A DNA stretch of 15,258 bases from assembly GCA_934502905.1 (NCBI GenBank), contig CAKSVK010000084.1, positions 1 through 15,258 of the forward strand. The letters are read 5' to 3'. Each line of letters starts with the position of its first letter. Position 1 is the first letter of the stretch. The notes beneath the pieces were generated by a model. It was given only the letters and a program-made list of their open reading frames with translations, was not told the DNA's origin and did not search any database. Shown here in pieces: positions 6,054-14,686 of the stretch. The DNA is from an uncultured Chitinophagaceae bacterium. GTDB lineage: Bacteria > Bacteroidota > Bacteroidia > Chitinophagales > Chitinophagaceae. Position numbers and translations under genes: made by a program.

Positions 6054-8117
6054 TTACTGTTTTCCCGCCAGGTAATTGTAGATCTCAATTTGCGAACGGA
6101 TTCTTTTCCCCCTTGTTCTGACATACTCATTAGACAGATCATTATCCAGTAAACGCGCTTTTACATTGTCATGCAGCTGTATGTTCATGATGTCCAGCAG
6201 TTCCTGCTTGATAGACGGGTCTTTGATCTCCACAGCCGCTTCTATCCTGTGGTCGAGGTTACGGACCATCCAGTCTGCGGATGAAATGAACGTTGTGTTC
6301 TTGCCATTGTTATGGAAGATAACCAAACGGGCATGTTCCAGGTATTCGTCTACTATGCTGATCGCAAATACCTGTGCTTTAAACTTTTTGTTTTTTGTAT
6401 ACATGCAGCATATGCCGCGTATCACCATCCTGATCTCAACGCCTGCCCGTGCCGCCTCATAAAGCTTCATGATCAGCGCTTCATCCGCAAGAGAGTTCAG
6501 CTTCAGTATGATGCCGGCAGGCTTTTTTTGCTTTGCGTTTTTAATTTCATTGTTTATATAACCGATCAGTTGTTTCCTCATATAATCCGGGCTGATCATG
6601 AGCGTCTTACAGGCTCCCAGGAAATGCTGCCCGGTTTTGGGCTGTTGCAGGAAACTGAATATGCGGTTAATATCCGACATAATATGGCTGTCGCTTGTCA
6701 GCAGGCAGTGATCTCCATAAAATTTGGCCGTTTTCCCGTTAAAGTTACCGGTACTTACGAACCCGTATTGGATGATTTTGTTTCCTTTTTTTCGTTTGAT
6801 CACACATACTTTCGCATGCACCTTCATATCGGGAACACCTATCAAAACGGTAACACCCTCATCTTCCAGGCGTTCTTTCCATTCCAGGTTAGCCTCCTCA
6901 TCGAACCTGGCGCGCAGTTCCAGCATTACGATCACCTTCTTGCCGTTCCTTTTTGCATTGATCAGCGCATTGATGATCTTGGAGGCAGGCGCCAACCGGT
7001 AAGCCGTGATCCTGATCTCGAATACAGCCGGGTCCATGGCAGCCTCTTTTAATAAGCCTACCACTGCATTAAAAGAGTGATAGGGGAGATGCAGCATGAT
7101 ATCTTTTTTCAGCACTACTTCCGTTACCCTTACTGAATTTTTTAATGCCGGGTGGGTGATCGGTTTTTTTCGGACACTCTTATGGTCAAACACCGAGCCG
7201 GGAAAATCCATGAAATGCCTGAAATTGTGTATCCTGCCGCCGGGGATGATAGCATCTTTTTGGGTGAGGTGCAGCCTTTTTATCAGGTATTCCAAAAGAG
7301 AGGCATCAATAGCCTTATCATATATGAAGCGAACAGGTTTTCCCTTTTTTCTGCTCTTTAACCCTTTCTTGATCTTTTGTGTATAGGCCACATCCAGGTC
7401 TGTATCCAGGTCAAACTCAGCGTCCCTGGTGATTTTCACCACATAACCTTCGTAGCTGTCAAAGCCCATAAAGGAAAATATCTGTGGCAGACAGAACCTT
7501 ATGATATCTTCCAGCAGCATGATATAATGTTTTCCTCCGGAAGATGGTAATATGATGAACCTGGACATTAGCCGGGTCGGCACTTCTATCAGCGCATATT
7601 TTTTCTTGTACGCGGAATCTTTTTTTGACATCACAACCGCCAGCAGGATAGCTTTTTCACGGAGATAGGGAAAGTTGGCTATGTTTTCAATCATCATGGG
7701 AATAACTGCCGACGATACCTCTTCGTCAAAGTAATTCTGTACAAACTTTTTTTGTTCCCTGCTCAATTGTTTTTCCGTCAGCAGGAAAATATTTTCTTTT
7801 TTGAGTTCAGCCAGGATATTTTTCCATATCCTGTCAAATTCGCTTTGTTGTTGCAAAACGGTTGCATGGATCTGTTCCAGTATGCTTTGTGGATCCTGCT
7901 CCAAGTGCATCCTGGCTTTTTTGCCCAGGGTGAGCATCCGTTTCAAAGCGGCTACCCTCACCCTGAAAAACTCATCCAGGTTGTTCGAAAAAATGCCCAG
8001 GAACTTGATCCGTTCTTTGAGGGGCACGGTTGAATCGGCAGCTTCCTGCAGTACCCTGGCGTTAAAAGCCAGCCAGCTGATATCTCTTGTAATCGTATTC
8101 CTTTTTTCCTTGACCAT
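6054..8117 (-). CDS. ppk1: Polyphosphate kinase 1
   Basis: The enzyme reversibly moves the terminal phosphate of ATP onto a growing polyphosphate chain. The 687 residues match the usual PPK1 length and show all four parts: the N-terminal domain opening 'RDISWLAFNARVLQEA' at 11-26, the head domain, and two phospholipase-D-like catalytic halves. The autophosphorylated histidine is H434 in MKVHAK, and the second conserved histidine is H595 in EYLEHARL, followed by 'SSADWMVRNLDHRIE' near 612-626. 'ELRARFDEEAN' at 400-410 is also typical. Translation starts at the ATG at 8117, just inside an inverted repeat. It converges on the glycosylase gene across the tandem repeats and diverges from susC. No exopolyphosphatase gene is adjacent. 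Confidence 0.97.
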   Translation of the reverse strand: MVKEKRNTITRDISWLAFNARVLQEAADSTVPLKERIKFLGIFSNNLDEFFRVRVAALKRMLTLGKKARMHLEQDPQSILEQIHATVLQQQSEFDRIWKNILAELKKENIFLLTEKQLSREQKKFVQNYFDEEVSSAVIPMMIENIANFPYLREKAILLAVVMSKKDSAYKKKYALIEVPTRLMSRFIILPSSGGKHYIMLLEDIIRFCLPQIFSFMGFDSYEGYVVKITRDAEFDLDTDLDVAYTQKIKKGLKSRKKGKPVRFIYDKAIDASLLEYLIKRLHLTQKDAIIPGGRIHNFRHFMDFPGSVFDHKSVRKKPITHPALKNSVRVTEVVLKKDIMLHLPYHSFNAVVGLLKEAAMDPAVFEIRITAYRLAPASKIINALINAKRNGKKVIVMLELRARFDEEANLEWKERLEDEGVTVLIGVPDMKVHAKVCVIKRKKGNKIIQYGFVSTGNFNGKTAKFYGDHCLLTSDSHIMSDINRIFSFLQQPKTGQHFLGACKTLMISPDYMRKQLIGYINNEIKNAKQKKPAGIILKLNSLADEALIMKLYEAARAGVEIRMVIRGICCMYTKNKKFKAQVFAISIVDEYLEHARLVIFHNNGKNTTFISSADWMVRNLDHRIEAAVEIKDPSIKQELLDIMNIQLHDNVKARLLDNDLSNEYVRTRGKRIRSQIEIYNYLAGKQ

Positions 8118-8167
8118 ATATTACCCTTTCAATATGGGTAAATATAGCTAACGGGACGATATCCCAA
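8117..8167 (-). promoter_or_regulatory. Candidate ppk1 promoter with overlapping inverted repeat
   Basis: On the minus strand TTG (8167-8165), an 18-base spacer and TATATTTAC (8146-8138) approximate the Bacteroidota -33/-7 pattern TTG-N19-TAnnTTTG. The same -7 bases form the right arm of an inverted repeat: TATATTACCC at 8117-8126 pairs with GGGTAAATATA at 8136-8146, leaving one bulged base and a 9-base centre. The left arm touches the start codon. A regulator bound here could block initiation; a 5' UTR hairpin is less likely because transcription would begin inside the repeat. Confidence 0.45.
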
Positions 8168-8454
8168 TATTAAGTTTTGGATGTGGACAACTCGGGAATA
8201 TGAAAAATTTGTTGTTAATTTATTTTTTTTTAACATTGCATTGTATTATTTGAACCGTAAAGGAGTTTTTGCTTATTAAACCAAAACATGATTGCCTATG
8301 CGCACTATGCCTGTCTGGGGGATATTTCTCTCAGTTCCCTTCTATTCTCCCTGACTCAGATGATTATTATTTGCATATCTGTGCCAACATGCAATGGTTT
8401 TACTCTTACTTGGTTTTTTAAAAATTTTTATTCATCAAAAGAAAACATCTTGCC
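8118..8454. other. Divergent ppk1/susC intergenic region
   Basis: The 337-base gap is AT-rich, with a T run at 8222-8231 and an A/T block at 8415-8430 just before susC. Its left end holds the ppk1 promoter candidate. For susC no full promoter could be assigned: TATTATTTG occurs at 8244-8252 and TTATTATTTGC at 8364-8374, both near the -7 consensus but without a TTG at proper spacing. A short open frame fills most of the right half. No tRNA, riboswitch or terminator was recognised. Confidence 0.4.
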
Positions 8455-8458
8455 ATGA
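8288..8458 (+). CDS. Possible small ORF overlapping the susC start (56 codons)
   Basis: An ATG at 8288 opens 56 codons ending in a TGA at 8456-8458, which overlaps the susC ATG (8455) as ATGA, a common arrangement for translational coupling. The product begins MIAYAHYACLGDIS, has a hydrophobic middle (LLFSLTQMIIICISV) and a basic tail (FFKNFYSSKENILP). I do not recognise it. AAAGGAG lies at 8259-8265 but 22 bases upstream, too far for normal use, although Bacteroidota rarely rely on such sites. It may be a leader peptide or simply a chance open frame in the susC leader; the second is at least as likely. Confidence 0.2.
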   Translation: MIAYAHYACLGDISLSSLLFSLTQMIIICISVPTCNGFTLTWFFKNFYSSKENILP

Positions 8459-11400
8459 AAAAAACAGGAATTAAGACAATTCTGTTGTTTATCAGTTGTT
8501 TGATCGGGCTGTATGGTTTTGCGCAACAAAAAACGGTATCAGGAATGGTACTGAACGGCGTAGACAAAAGCCCCGTCCCCGGTGCCAGCATCACCGTTAA
8601 AGGTTCTAAAACAGCGGTCATATCAGAGGCCGACGGTAGCTTTTCCCTGGAAGTGCCAAGTGAAAATGCTATCCTGATTATCAGTTCGGTTGGTTTTGAA
8701 ACAATCGAGGTTTCTGTCAGCGGCAGAAGCAGCATTGAAGTTTTGCTAACGGAAAGGAAAGATGCGTTGGAGGAAGTGGTGGTAACAGGTTATACCAGCC
8801 AACGGAAAAAAGACCTGACAGGTGCTGTGGCGGTAGTGGATGTGAACCAGATGAAGGCGCAGCCGGTTGCCAGCCCGGTAGAGGCCCTTCAGGGAAAAGC
8901 AACGGGCGTGCATATTATTAATGACGGTGCCCCCGGGTCTACACCCCAGATCAGGATCCGCGGTTTCAGCACTATCAATAATAATGACCCGCTGTATGTA
9001 GTGGATGGAGTACCTTATGAAGGAAAGCTGAGCTGGCTGAACCAGAATGATATTGAAAGTATGCAGGTGCTGAAAGATGCAGCTTCGGCATCTATTTATG
9101 GCGCCAGGGCAAATAATGGTGTAGTGATCATCACCACAAAAAAAGGAAAAAACGGAGCTCCGCCCAGGGTAACTTTTGACACTTACGTAGGCACCCAGGT
9201 TCCCCGTAGTGAGAATTTTCCTAAAATGATGAACCCGCAGCAGTTTGCGGAATACCTGTATGCTTCCTTCAATAATTTGAACAATCCTGCACAGGCTCCC
9301 GGACAGGGAAGCACAACCGGAACTAACTATGGTAATGGAACCACGCCCGTGCTGCCGGACTATCTTATAGCTGGTGTGGATGCAGAAGGAAAGCCGATTA
9401 CCGGTCATGATGTTACTGCTGCCGCCGCAGACATGTCCAAATATAATTATAGCAGGGATCCCAATACTTTTTACCAGATCGTAAAGGCCAATAAGCAGGG
9501 TACCAATTGGTTTGATGAGATCACAACCAATGCACCCATGCAGAATTATATGCTGAATGTAGCAGGGGGTGGTCAATCTTCTAACTATGCCATATCAGGT
9601 AGTTATATGAACCAGCAGGGAACTATTAAACATACGGGCTTCGAGCGGTATACTTTCCGGGCGAATACCAATTTCTCCATGTTTAACGATAAGGTCAGGA
9701 TAGGAGAGAATTTTCAGTATGCCAGAACAAGGTCCAACGGAGTGGGATCTAACGTGAACACTGCAGGGGAATACCAGGGAGAAGGATCTCCGATAGGATT
9801 TGCCTACAGGATCCAGACCATTATACCGGTATATGATGAAGGAGGTAACTTTGCCGGCACAAGAGGAGACAAGCTCGGTAATGCACAAAACCCGATGGCG
9901 ATGTTATACCGGGCAAAAGATAACTATACACTCAGCAATACAATGTTAGGCAATGTATATGCAGAGGTGGATATCCTGAAAGGCCTGGTTGCCAGAACAA
10001 GTTTTGGTTTACGTTATGAAAACTACAATTCTTTCGGCGTTAACTATCCCAACCCGGAACACTCGGAAGGTAGCATTACCAATAATTCCATGAATGAAAC
10101 GTATGGCTTTAACAACGACTGGACCTGGACCAATACCTTGAACTATAAAAGGACCTTCGATAAGCACAATATCGGCGTGTTGGCCGGTACCGAGGCGATC
10201 AAGACGAAATATCGTTACATAAGTGGTAGCAGAAACGATTATTTCTTATTAGGTAACATGGACTACTATTATCTGGATGTGGGTTCTTCCAATATCAATA
10301 ATCGTGGCGAAGGTTATCTGAGCTCCCTGTTTTCACTTTTCGGACGGGTTGATTATGGTTATGACAGCAGATACCTATTCAGCGCTACCATAAGAAGGGA
10401 CGGTTCGTCCAACTTCAGTGATGAATTCAGGTATGGTACTTTTCCGGCTGTCAGCGCTGCCTGGCGTATATCAGGAGAGAAGTTCATGGAAAGTGTGGAA
10501 TGGATCAATGACCTGAAGCTGAGGGTGGGTTATGGTGTTACCGGTAACCAACGTATCCCGCCATTTAACTACCTGAATCGCTGGACTGCCAATCAAACGG
10601 CTTCTTATTATCCTATTACGGGTAGTCTGGCATCCGGTATCTGGAAAAGTAACTACAGCAATCCTTCTATTAAATGGGAAGAGGCAAGTTCTTTAAATAT
10701 CGGATTGGATTTCAGCCTGTTTAACAATGTGCTGGATGGTAGCCTTGAATGGTACGACAGGGATACAAAAGATATGCTGTATCCGGTGCCGCTTCCTGCG
10801 GCTGCTGTGGGACAGGGTAGCTCACCTTTTGTGAACGTGGGTAATATGAATAACAAAGGGTTTGAAATTGGCTTGAACTATCACTATTTTAAACCGAACG
10901 CCAGCGATTTTACGTTCGATCTCGGATTTAATTTTTCAAAGAACATAAATAAGGTAACTTACCTGGCACCATCCATTCCGGAGCAACCCTACCTGGGATA
11001 CAGGAATGTAACTGTTTCCATATTAAGGCCGGGTGAACCTTTCGGTGCATTCTATGGTTACAAAATGGACGGTATTTACCAGAATGAAGCTGAGGCTGCT
11101 GCCGGCTACCCCGGCGCCAGAGTGGGTGGTCCGAAGTATGTGGATGTATCAGGCCCTGATGGCAAACCTGACAACAAAATAGATGCATTCGACCGTACCA
11201 TTATAGGTAACCCGCATCCTGATTTTATTTATTCATTCAGCCTGAATGCTACTTACAAGAAGTTTGATGTAGTGATGTTCTTCAATGGTTCACAGGGAAA
11301 TGACCTGTATGAAGTAACCCGCCAGTTCACTGATTTCGGTCTGTTTGGGGGCGCTATTTCAACCAGGTTGCTGGATGCCTGGAGCCCTACCAATACTGAC

Positions 11401-11715
11401 AGTAAGATTCCTTCACCATATGCAAACCTTCCTGCATACGAAATGAACTCTAATTCATATTATGTAATAGATGGTAGTTTCTTCAGAATGAGAAACCTAC
11501 AGATAGGGTATACATTCGGAGAGAAAACACTGGGTAAAAACGTAAAAAGTTTAAGAGCTTATGTAAGTGCTACCAACTTATTCACTATCACTAAATATAC
11601 CGGTATGGATCCTGAAGTGAGCCAGTTGAGCAGCACTTTTTCGGCTCCGGGTGTAGACAGTGGTATTTATCCGGTTTCAAGACAGTATTTAATTGGGCTT
11701 TCCGTTACATTTTAA
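8455..11715 (+). CDS. SusC/RagA-family TonB-dependent outer-membrane transporter
   Basis: The protein should form the 22-strand outer-membrane barrel that imports a glycan, peptide or other large nutrient with its SusD lid, powered by TonB-ExbBD. Of 1086 residues, 1-23 are a signal peptide (cleavage probably after GFA), about 25-100 a carboxypeptidase-regulatory-like domain, and DALEEVVVTGY at 103-113 the segment at the TonB box. The plug follows, with 'IRIRGFSTINNNDPLYVVDG' near 166-185 and the SusC hallmark 'VLKDAASASIYGARANNG' from about 205. The rest is barrel, ending in phenylalanine. It has no N-terminal STN domain, so sigma/anti-sigma signalling through this receptor is not expected. 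susD follows after 38 bases. The substrate cannot be read from the sequence. Confidence 0.96.
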   Translation: MKKTGIKTILLFISCLIGLYGFAQQKTVSGMVLNGVDKSPVPGASITVKGSKTAVISEADGSFSLEVPSENAILIISSVGFETIEVSVSGRSSIEVLLTERKDALEEVVVTGYTSQRKKDLTGAVAVVDVNQMKAQPVASPVEALQGKATGVHIINDGAPGSTPQIRIRGFSTINNNDPLYVVDGVPYEGKLSWLNQNDIESMQVLKDAASASIYGARANNGVVIITTKKGKNGAPPRVTFDTYVGTQVPRSENFPKMMNPQQFAEYLYASFNNLNNPAQAPGQGSTTGTNYGNGTTPVLPDYLIAGVDAEGKPITGHDVTAAAADMSKYNYSRDPNTFYQIVKANKQGTNWFDEITTNAPMQNYMLNVAGGGQSSNYAISGSYMNQQGTIKHTGFERYTFRANTNFSMFNDKVRIGENFQYARTRSNGVGSNVNTAGEYQGEGSPIGFAYRIQTIIPVYDEGGNFAGTRGDKLGNAQNPMAMLYRAKDNYTLSNTMLGNVYAEVDILKGLVARTSFGLRYENYNSFGVNYPNPEHSEGSITNNSMNETYGFNNDWTWTNTLNYKRTFDKHNIGVLAGTEAIKTKYRYISGSRNDYFLLGNMDYYYLDVGSSNINNRGEGYLSSLFSLFGRVDYGYDSRYLFSATIRRDGSSNFSDEFRYGTFPAVSAAWRISGEKFMESVEWINDLKLRVGYGVTGNQRIPPFNYLNRWTANQTASYYPITGSLASGIWKSNYSNPSIKWEEASSLNIGLDFSLFNNVLDGSLEWYDRDTKDMLYPVPLPAAAVGQGSSPFVNVGNMNNKGFEIGLNYHYFKPNASDFTFDLGFNFSKNINKVTYLAPSIPEQPYLGYRNVTVSILRPGEPFGAFYGYKMDGIYQNEAEAAAGYPGARVGGPKYVDVSGPDGKPDNKIDAFDRTIIGNPHPDFIYSFSLNATYKKFDVVMFFNGSQGNDLYEVTRQFTDFGLFGGAISTRLLDAWSPTNTDSKIPSPYANLPAYEMNSNSYYVIDGSFFRMRNLQIGYTFGEKTLGKNVKSLRAYVSATNLFTITKYTGMDPEVSQLSSTFSAPGVDSGIYPVSRQYLIGLSVTF

Positions 11716-11753
11716 TTATCTGTGAGTATTCTTGATACTAAAAGCATTTGAAT

Positions 11754-13478
11754 ATGAATAAGTTTAAAATTTTAATAGCTGCAACAGCAGTTTCTTTTGC
11801 CGCAGGATTGTCTTCCTGCAAGCAGAGTTTTCTTGACCTGACCCCACAGGGGCAGCTGACTCAAAACCAGATCAATTCTACTGAAGGAGTAGAGGGACTG
11901 TTAATAGGTGCGTATGGTATGCTGAACGGAAACCGTTCGGGTACCTGGGGCAATTATGCTTCTGCCCCCAGTCAATGGTTATTCGGGGAAGTGGTGGCTG
12001 ATAATGCGCATAAGGGCAGCATTGCCACCGATATTACTACTATGGCCGATATGGAAAAAATGGCTCCCAACAGCACAAATGATAACCTGGAAGTTCTTTG
12101 GGTAAGGTCTTACGAAGGGATACTGAGCTGTAACAGTGTACTGACAGGACTGGCAACCCTGCAGAGCAGTGATGGGTTAAAATTTGATGAAACCCGTGCA
12201 AAAGAAGTGGAAGCCGAAGCAAAGTTGCTGAGGGCCCATTATTATTTCCTGCTGAGAAGGGTCTTTGTAAATGTACCCTATATTGATGAAAGTATCACGC
12301 TGACTTCAGAAGCGGCAACAGTACCCAACAATACAGATGTATATCCCAAGATACAGGCGGATCTGGAATTTGCAGTGACCAACCTTCCCGAGAGTAAGCC
12401 CAGGGGAGAAGTAGGGCGTGTAAATAAAGCCATAGCGCAGGCGTATCTGGGTAAAGTGTTGCTGTACCAAAACAAACATTCTGAAGCGCTGCCTTTATTT
12501 GAAGATGTAATGGATGCCTCGGGAGACCTGGTAGGTATGCCTTTTGAAAATAATTTTCAAACGGAAACTGAAAACGGATCGGAAGCGATCTTCCAGGTAC
12601 AACATGCCATCAGCGGTTCTGTGAATGACAATGCTAACGTTGGGGATATGCTGGGTGGCTTTTATGGAAGCGCCCCTGTTACCTGCTGCGGATTCTATCA
12701 ACCGACAATAGACCTGGTAAATGCCTATAAGGTTGATGCAAATGGGTTGCCCTTGTTGGACAACTCCTACAGAACCAACGCCTACATTTCAGATCTCCAG
12801 TCACCCGGCGATAAGTCTGGTTACAAGCTGGATACAACAATCAGGTTTGACCCCCGCCTGGACTATACTGTTGCCAGGAGAGGAGTAATGTTCAGAGATT
12901 GGGGAGTAATGCCCGGTGATGGCTGGATCCGTGACCCGGCATATGGAGGACCGTTTCTTGCTCAAAAGCATACCATCAACAAATCTTCTTTTGGATCGCA
13001 GACAATTTCCGGAGCAGAATATGTTACAGGTTTGAATGTAAATGTTATCCGGCTTGCCGATGTTTACTTAATGGCGGCTGAGTGTTATATTGATGCCGGT
13101 AATTTGGACGAAGCCAGGAAGCTGGTGAACAAGGTTCGTGAAAGAGCCTCTCATTTGGCACCCAAGGTGACTGCCTATGGTAACAATGCAGCAAATTACC
13201 AGATCGGTCAATATACCTCGTTCCCCGATGAGACATACGCGTTAAAAGCAGTTCAGTTCGAACGCAGGCTGGAGCTGGCTTTGGAAGGGCACAGGTTCTA
13301 CGACCTGGTTCGCTGGGGCATCCTGAAAGAAGTGAAGGAAAGCTATTCTGCCTTTGAAGCAACCTATCTTTCTGCCTATGGTGGGGTTACCGTTAATCCT
13401 CATAATGCATACTTCCCGATCCCTCAAAACCAGATAGACAGGAGCTCGGGAGCACTGACGCAAAATAGCGGGTATTAG
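11754..13478 (+). CDS. SusD/RagB-family nutrient-binding outer-membrane lipoprotein
   Basis: This is the surface lipoprotein that caps the SusC barrel and binds the substrate. From the ATG at 11754 it has 574 residues, with a lipoprotein signal ending LSSC, so C22 should be lipidated. An in-frame TTG six bases earlier adds two residues and is less likely. Typical SusD segments are the N-terminal 'FLDLTPQGQLT', the TPR-like 'EAKLLRAHYYFLLRR' and 'VNKAIAQAYLGKVLLYQN', and the C-terminal 'VIRLADVYLMAAECYIDAG' and 'RRLELALEGHRFYDLVRWG'. It is the last gene of the susCD unit, with a strong terminator 23 bases after its stop. Neither sequence nor neighbours name the ligand. Confidence 0.95.
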   Translation: MNKFKILIAATAVSFAAGLSSCKQSFLDLTPQGQLTQNQINSTEGVEGLLIGAYGMLNGNRSGTWGNYASAPSQWLFGEVVADNAHKGSIATDITTMADMEKMAPNSTNDNLEVLWVRSYEGILSCNSVLTGLATLQSSDGLKFDETRAKEVEAEAKLLRAHYYFLLRRVFVNVPYIDESITLTSEAATVPNNTDVYPKIQADLEFAVTNLPESKPRGEVGRVNKAIAQAYLGKVLLYQNKHSEALPLFEDVMDASGDLVGMPFENNFQTETENGSEAIFQVQHAISGSVNDNANVGDMLGGFYGSAPVTCCGFYQPTIDLVNAYKVDANGLPLLDNSYRTNAYISDLQSPGDKSGYKLDTTIRFDPRLDYTVARRGVMFRDWGVMPGDGWIRDPAYGGPFLAQKHTINKSSFGSQTISGAEYVTGLNVNVIRLADVYLMAAECYIDAGNLDEARKLVNKVRERASHLAPKVTAYGNNAANYQIGQYTSFPDETYALKAVQFERRLELALEGHRFYDLVRWGILKEVKESYSAFEATYLSAYGGVTVNPHNAYFPIPQNQIDRSSGALTQNSGY

Positions 13479-13500
13479 AAACTGATGATATTTCTTTAAC

Positions 13501-13528
13501 AAAAAAGCCACCGGAAGGTGGCTTTTTT
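13501..13528 (+). terminator. Intrinsic terminator of susCD
   Basis: AAAAAAGCCACC and GGTGGCTTTTTT form a perfect 12-bp stem around a GGAA loop, with the T run on the plus strand directly after the GC part. It sits 22 bases past the susD stop. The symmetric A and T runs mean it could also stop transcripts arriving from the right. Confidence 0.93.
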
Positions 13529-13901
13529 ATTGGTGTGTCGTTCCATACGGTATATAAATTCTGTATTAAAGCAACAAGCAGATCTTTAGTTCTGCACTGT
13601 TGAACTTCTTTATTTCCAGGCACAGTTTCCTTGTTCCTGACAGCAGGAACCATACGATATGCCTTATGACCATACAGAGAATTTATACCCGACTATTTGA
13701 AATGCCGACCAGGAAGCCCGGGATGATGGCAATTGCGAGCACTATAAGCTCTTTTATAATTTACTTTTATCCTGGCCATCACGTCAAAACGAACCTGGGG
13801 TTATCAGTAAAAGCAAGTCTTTCCCCCTGTTGGAATAATGCTTTGCTGCATCCGCTTGTTTTAACGGAAATCCGGGCCGAAGAAGCACCAACCCAGGAGC
13901 A
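13529..13901. other. Intergenic, no gene recognised; one perfect hairpin
   Basis: About 370 bases separate the susCD terminator from the 3' end of the leftward flavoprotein gene. An open frame on the plus strand from 13600 runs into that gene antisense and its translation resembles nothing known; minus-strand frames are short (35 codons or fewer from an ATG). GTTCCTG (13633-13639), ACAG and CAGGAAC (13644-13650) form a perfect 7-bp hairpin without a T run on either side. The stretch may be the decayed remains of a gene, but I cannot identify one. Confidence 0.4.
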
Positions 13902-14408
13902 TTATAAATTCAGCTTGCCTTCTCTTCCGATATCCAATTGCTGCCCCGAAATAGCGCTTGCTGCTACTTTCAGCAGAGTAACCAGCTTATTGGATTTATT
14001 GTCCCAATAATGCGCTTCACCGGGTATCACTTTCAGCACGCGGATATGCGGATCTTTTTTCCCTTTCTCAAACCAGGCTTCTATCATTTTGTTCCAGTAC
14101 TTATCAATTCTCTCCTGATCCCGGGAAATTTCGGAAGTACCGTTGATGCTTAAAAAGTTGTAATCGCCAACATGCGCATAAAGCAGACTGATCCTGCTGT
14201 TCTGCTGAAGGTGCCGGTGTGTTTCGCTTTCCGAAGAAAAAAGAAACCATATGTTACCTTCTTCATCTACTTCCTGCCGGCTCATAGGCACCGCGTACGG
14301 ATAATCGCTGTCCGGAGTAAAAGAGCACATCATCCCGATATCGATTTTATCGACCATTTCTTTGATCTTGTCAATGGCTTCCTGGTTGTGCAAATTTTCT
14401 GTACTCAT
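13902..14408 (-). CDS. Pyridoxamine 5'-phosphate oxidase-like split-barrel protein (general stress protein 26 type)
   Basis: The 168-residue protein has the FMN-binding split-barrel layout of the general-stress-protein-26 group. Its N-terminal half reads 'IDIGMMCSFTPDSDYPYAVPMS', then 'GNIWFLFSSESETHRHLQQN', 'ISLLYAHVGDYNFLSINGTS', and a later 'AWFEKGKKDPHIRVLKV' with the W-F-x-x-G spacing typical of the family. Members bind FMN or F420 and are induced by stress; a defined reaction is rarely known, and true PdxH activity is not implied. The start is the ATG at 14408. It stands alone, facing away from the response regulator's direction of supply only by the 278-base gap that separates them on the same strand. 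Confidence 0.88.
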   Translation of the reverse strand: MSTENLHNQEAIDKIKEMVDKIDIGMMCSFTPDSDYPYAVPMSRQEVDEEGNIWFLFSSESETHRHLQQNSRISLLYAHVGDYNFLSINGTSEISRDQERIDKYWNKMIEAWFEKGKKDPHIRVLKVIPGEAHYWDNKSNKLVTLLKVAASAISGQQLDIGREGKLNL

Positions 14409-14528
14409 AGGAGTGTTATTTAGTGGTGAATGAATGAGTTAAAAATAACGACATAACCAACTGTCTTCAATTTCGATGGCATCCGGTAACTCTATATCAA
14501 ATATGCGTCCAGTTTTGATTTATTTATC

Positions 14529-14555
14529 GTACACCTGGCGGGAAAGCAGGTGTAC
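14529..14555. repeat. Perfect 9-bp inverted repeat
   Basis: GTACACCTG (14529-14537) and CAGGTGTAC (14547-14555) are exact reverse complements around a 9-base centre. No T run follows on either strand, so a terminator is unlikely. It lies about 120 bases upstream of the flavoprotein start and could be an operator or part of an RNA leader; nothing in the sequence decides between these. Confidence 0.6.
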
Positions 14556-14634
14556 CGGTTGCTGAAGCGATCAATTATTAACTGTGTTGTCACAAAGGAG
14601 GGAGAGTAGCCGGTACTTTATACCCAAAGAAAAA

Positions 14635-14660
14635 GCCTGTATCAGAAGTTTGATACAGGC
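14635..14660 (-). terminator. Intrinsic terminator of the response regulator gene
   Basis: GCCTGTATCA and TGATACAGGC form a perfect 10-bp stem with a 6-base loop. On the minus strand the stem is followed by TTTTTCTTT, a proper T run, and it lies 26 bases beyond the stop codon at 14687. The plus-strand side has no T run, so the direction is clear. Confidence 0.9.
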
Positions 14661-14686
14661 CCTGGGTCTATTCTATTACATTTGTT

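Noticed and set aside
6312..7052. Long plus-strand open frame inside ppk1
   Set aside because: It is antisense to a complete, highly conserved PPK1 sequence and is a shadow of its codon use.
8746..9576. 276-codon minus-strand frame inside susC
   Set aside because: It is antisense to the conserved plug domain of SusC and has no recognisable domain.
13600..14010. 136-codon plus-strand open frame
   Set aside because: Its right third lies antisense to the flavoprotein gene, and its composition looks like non-coding translation.
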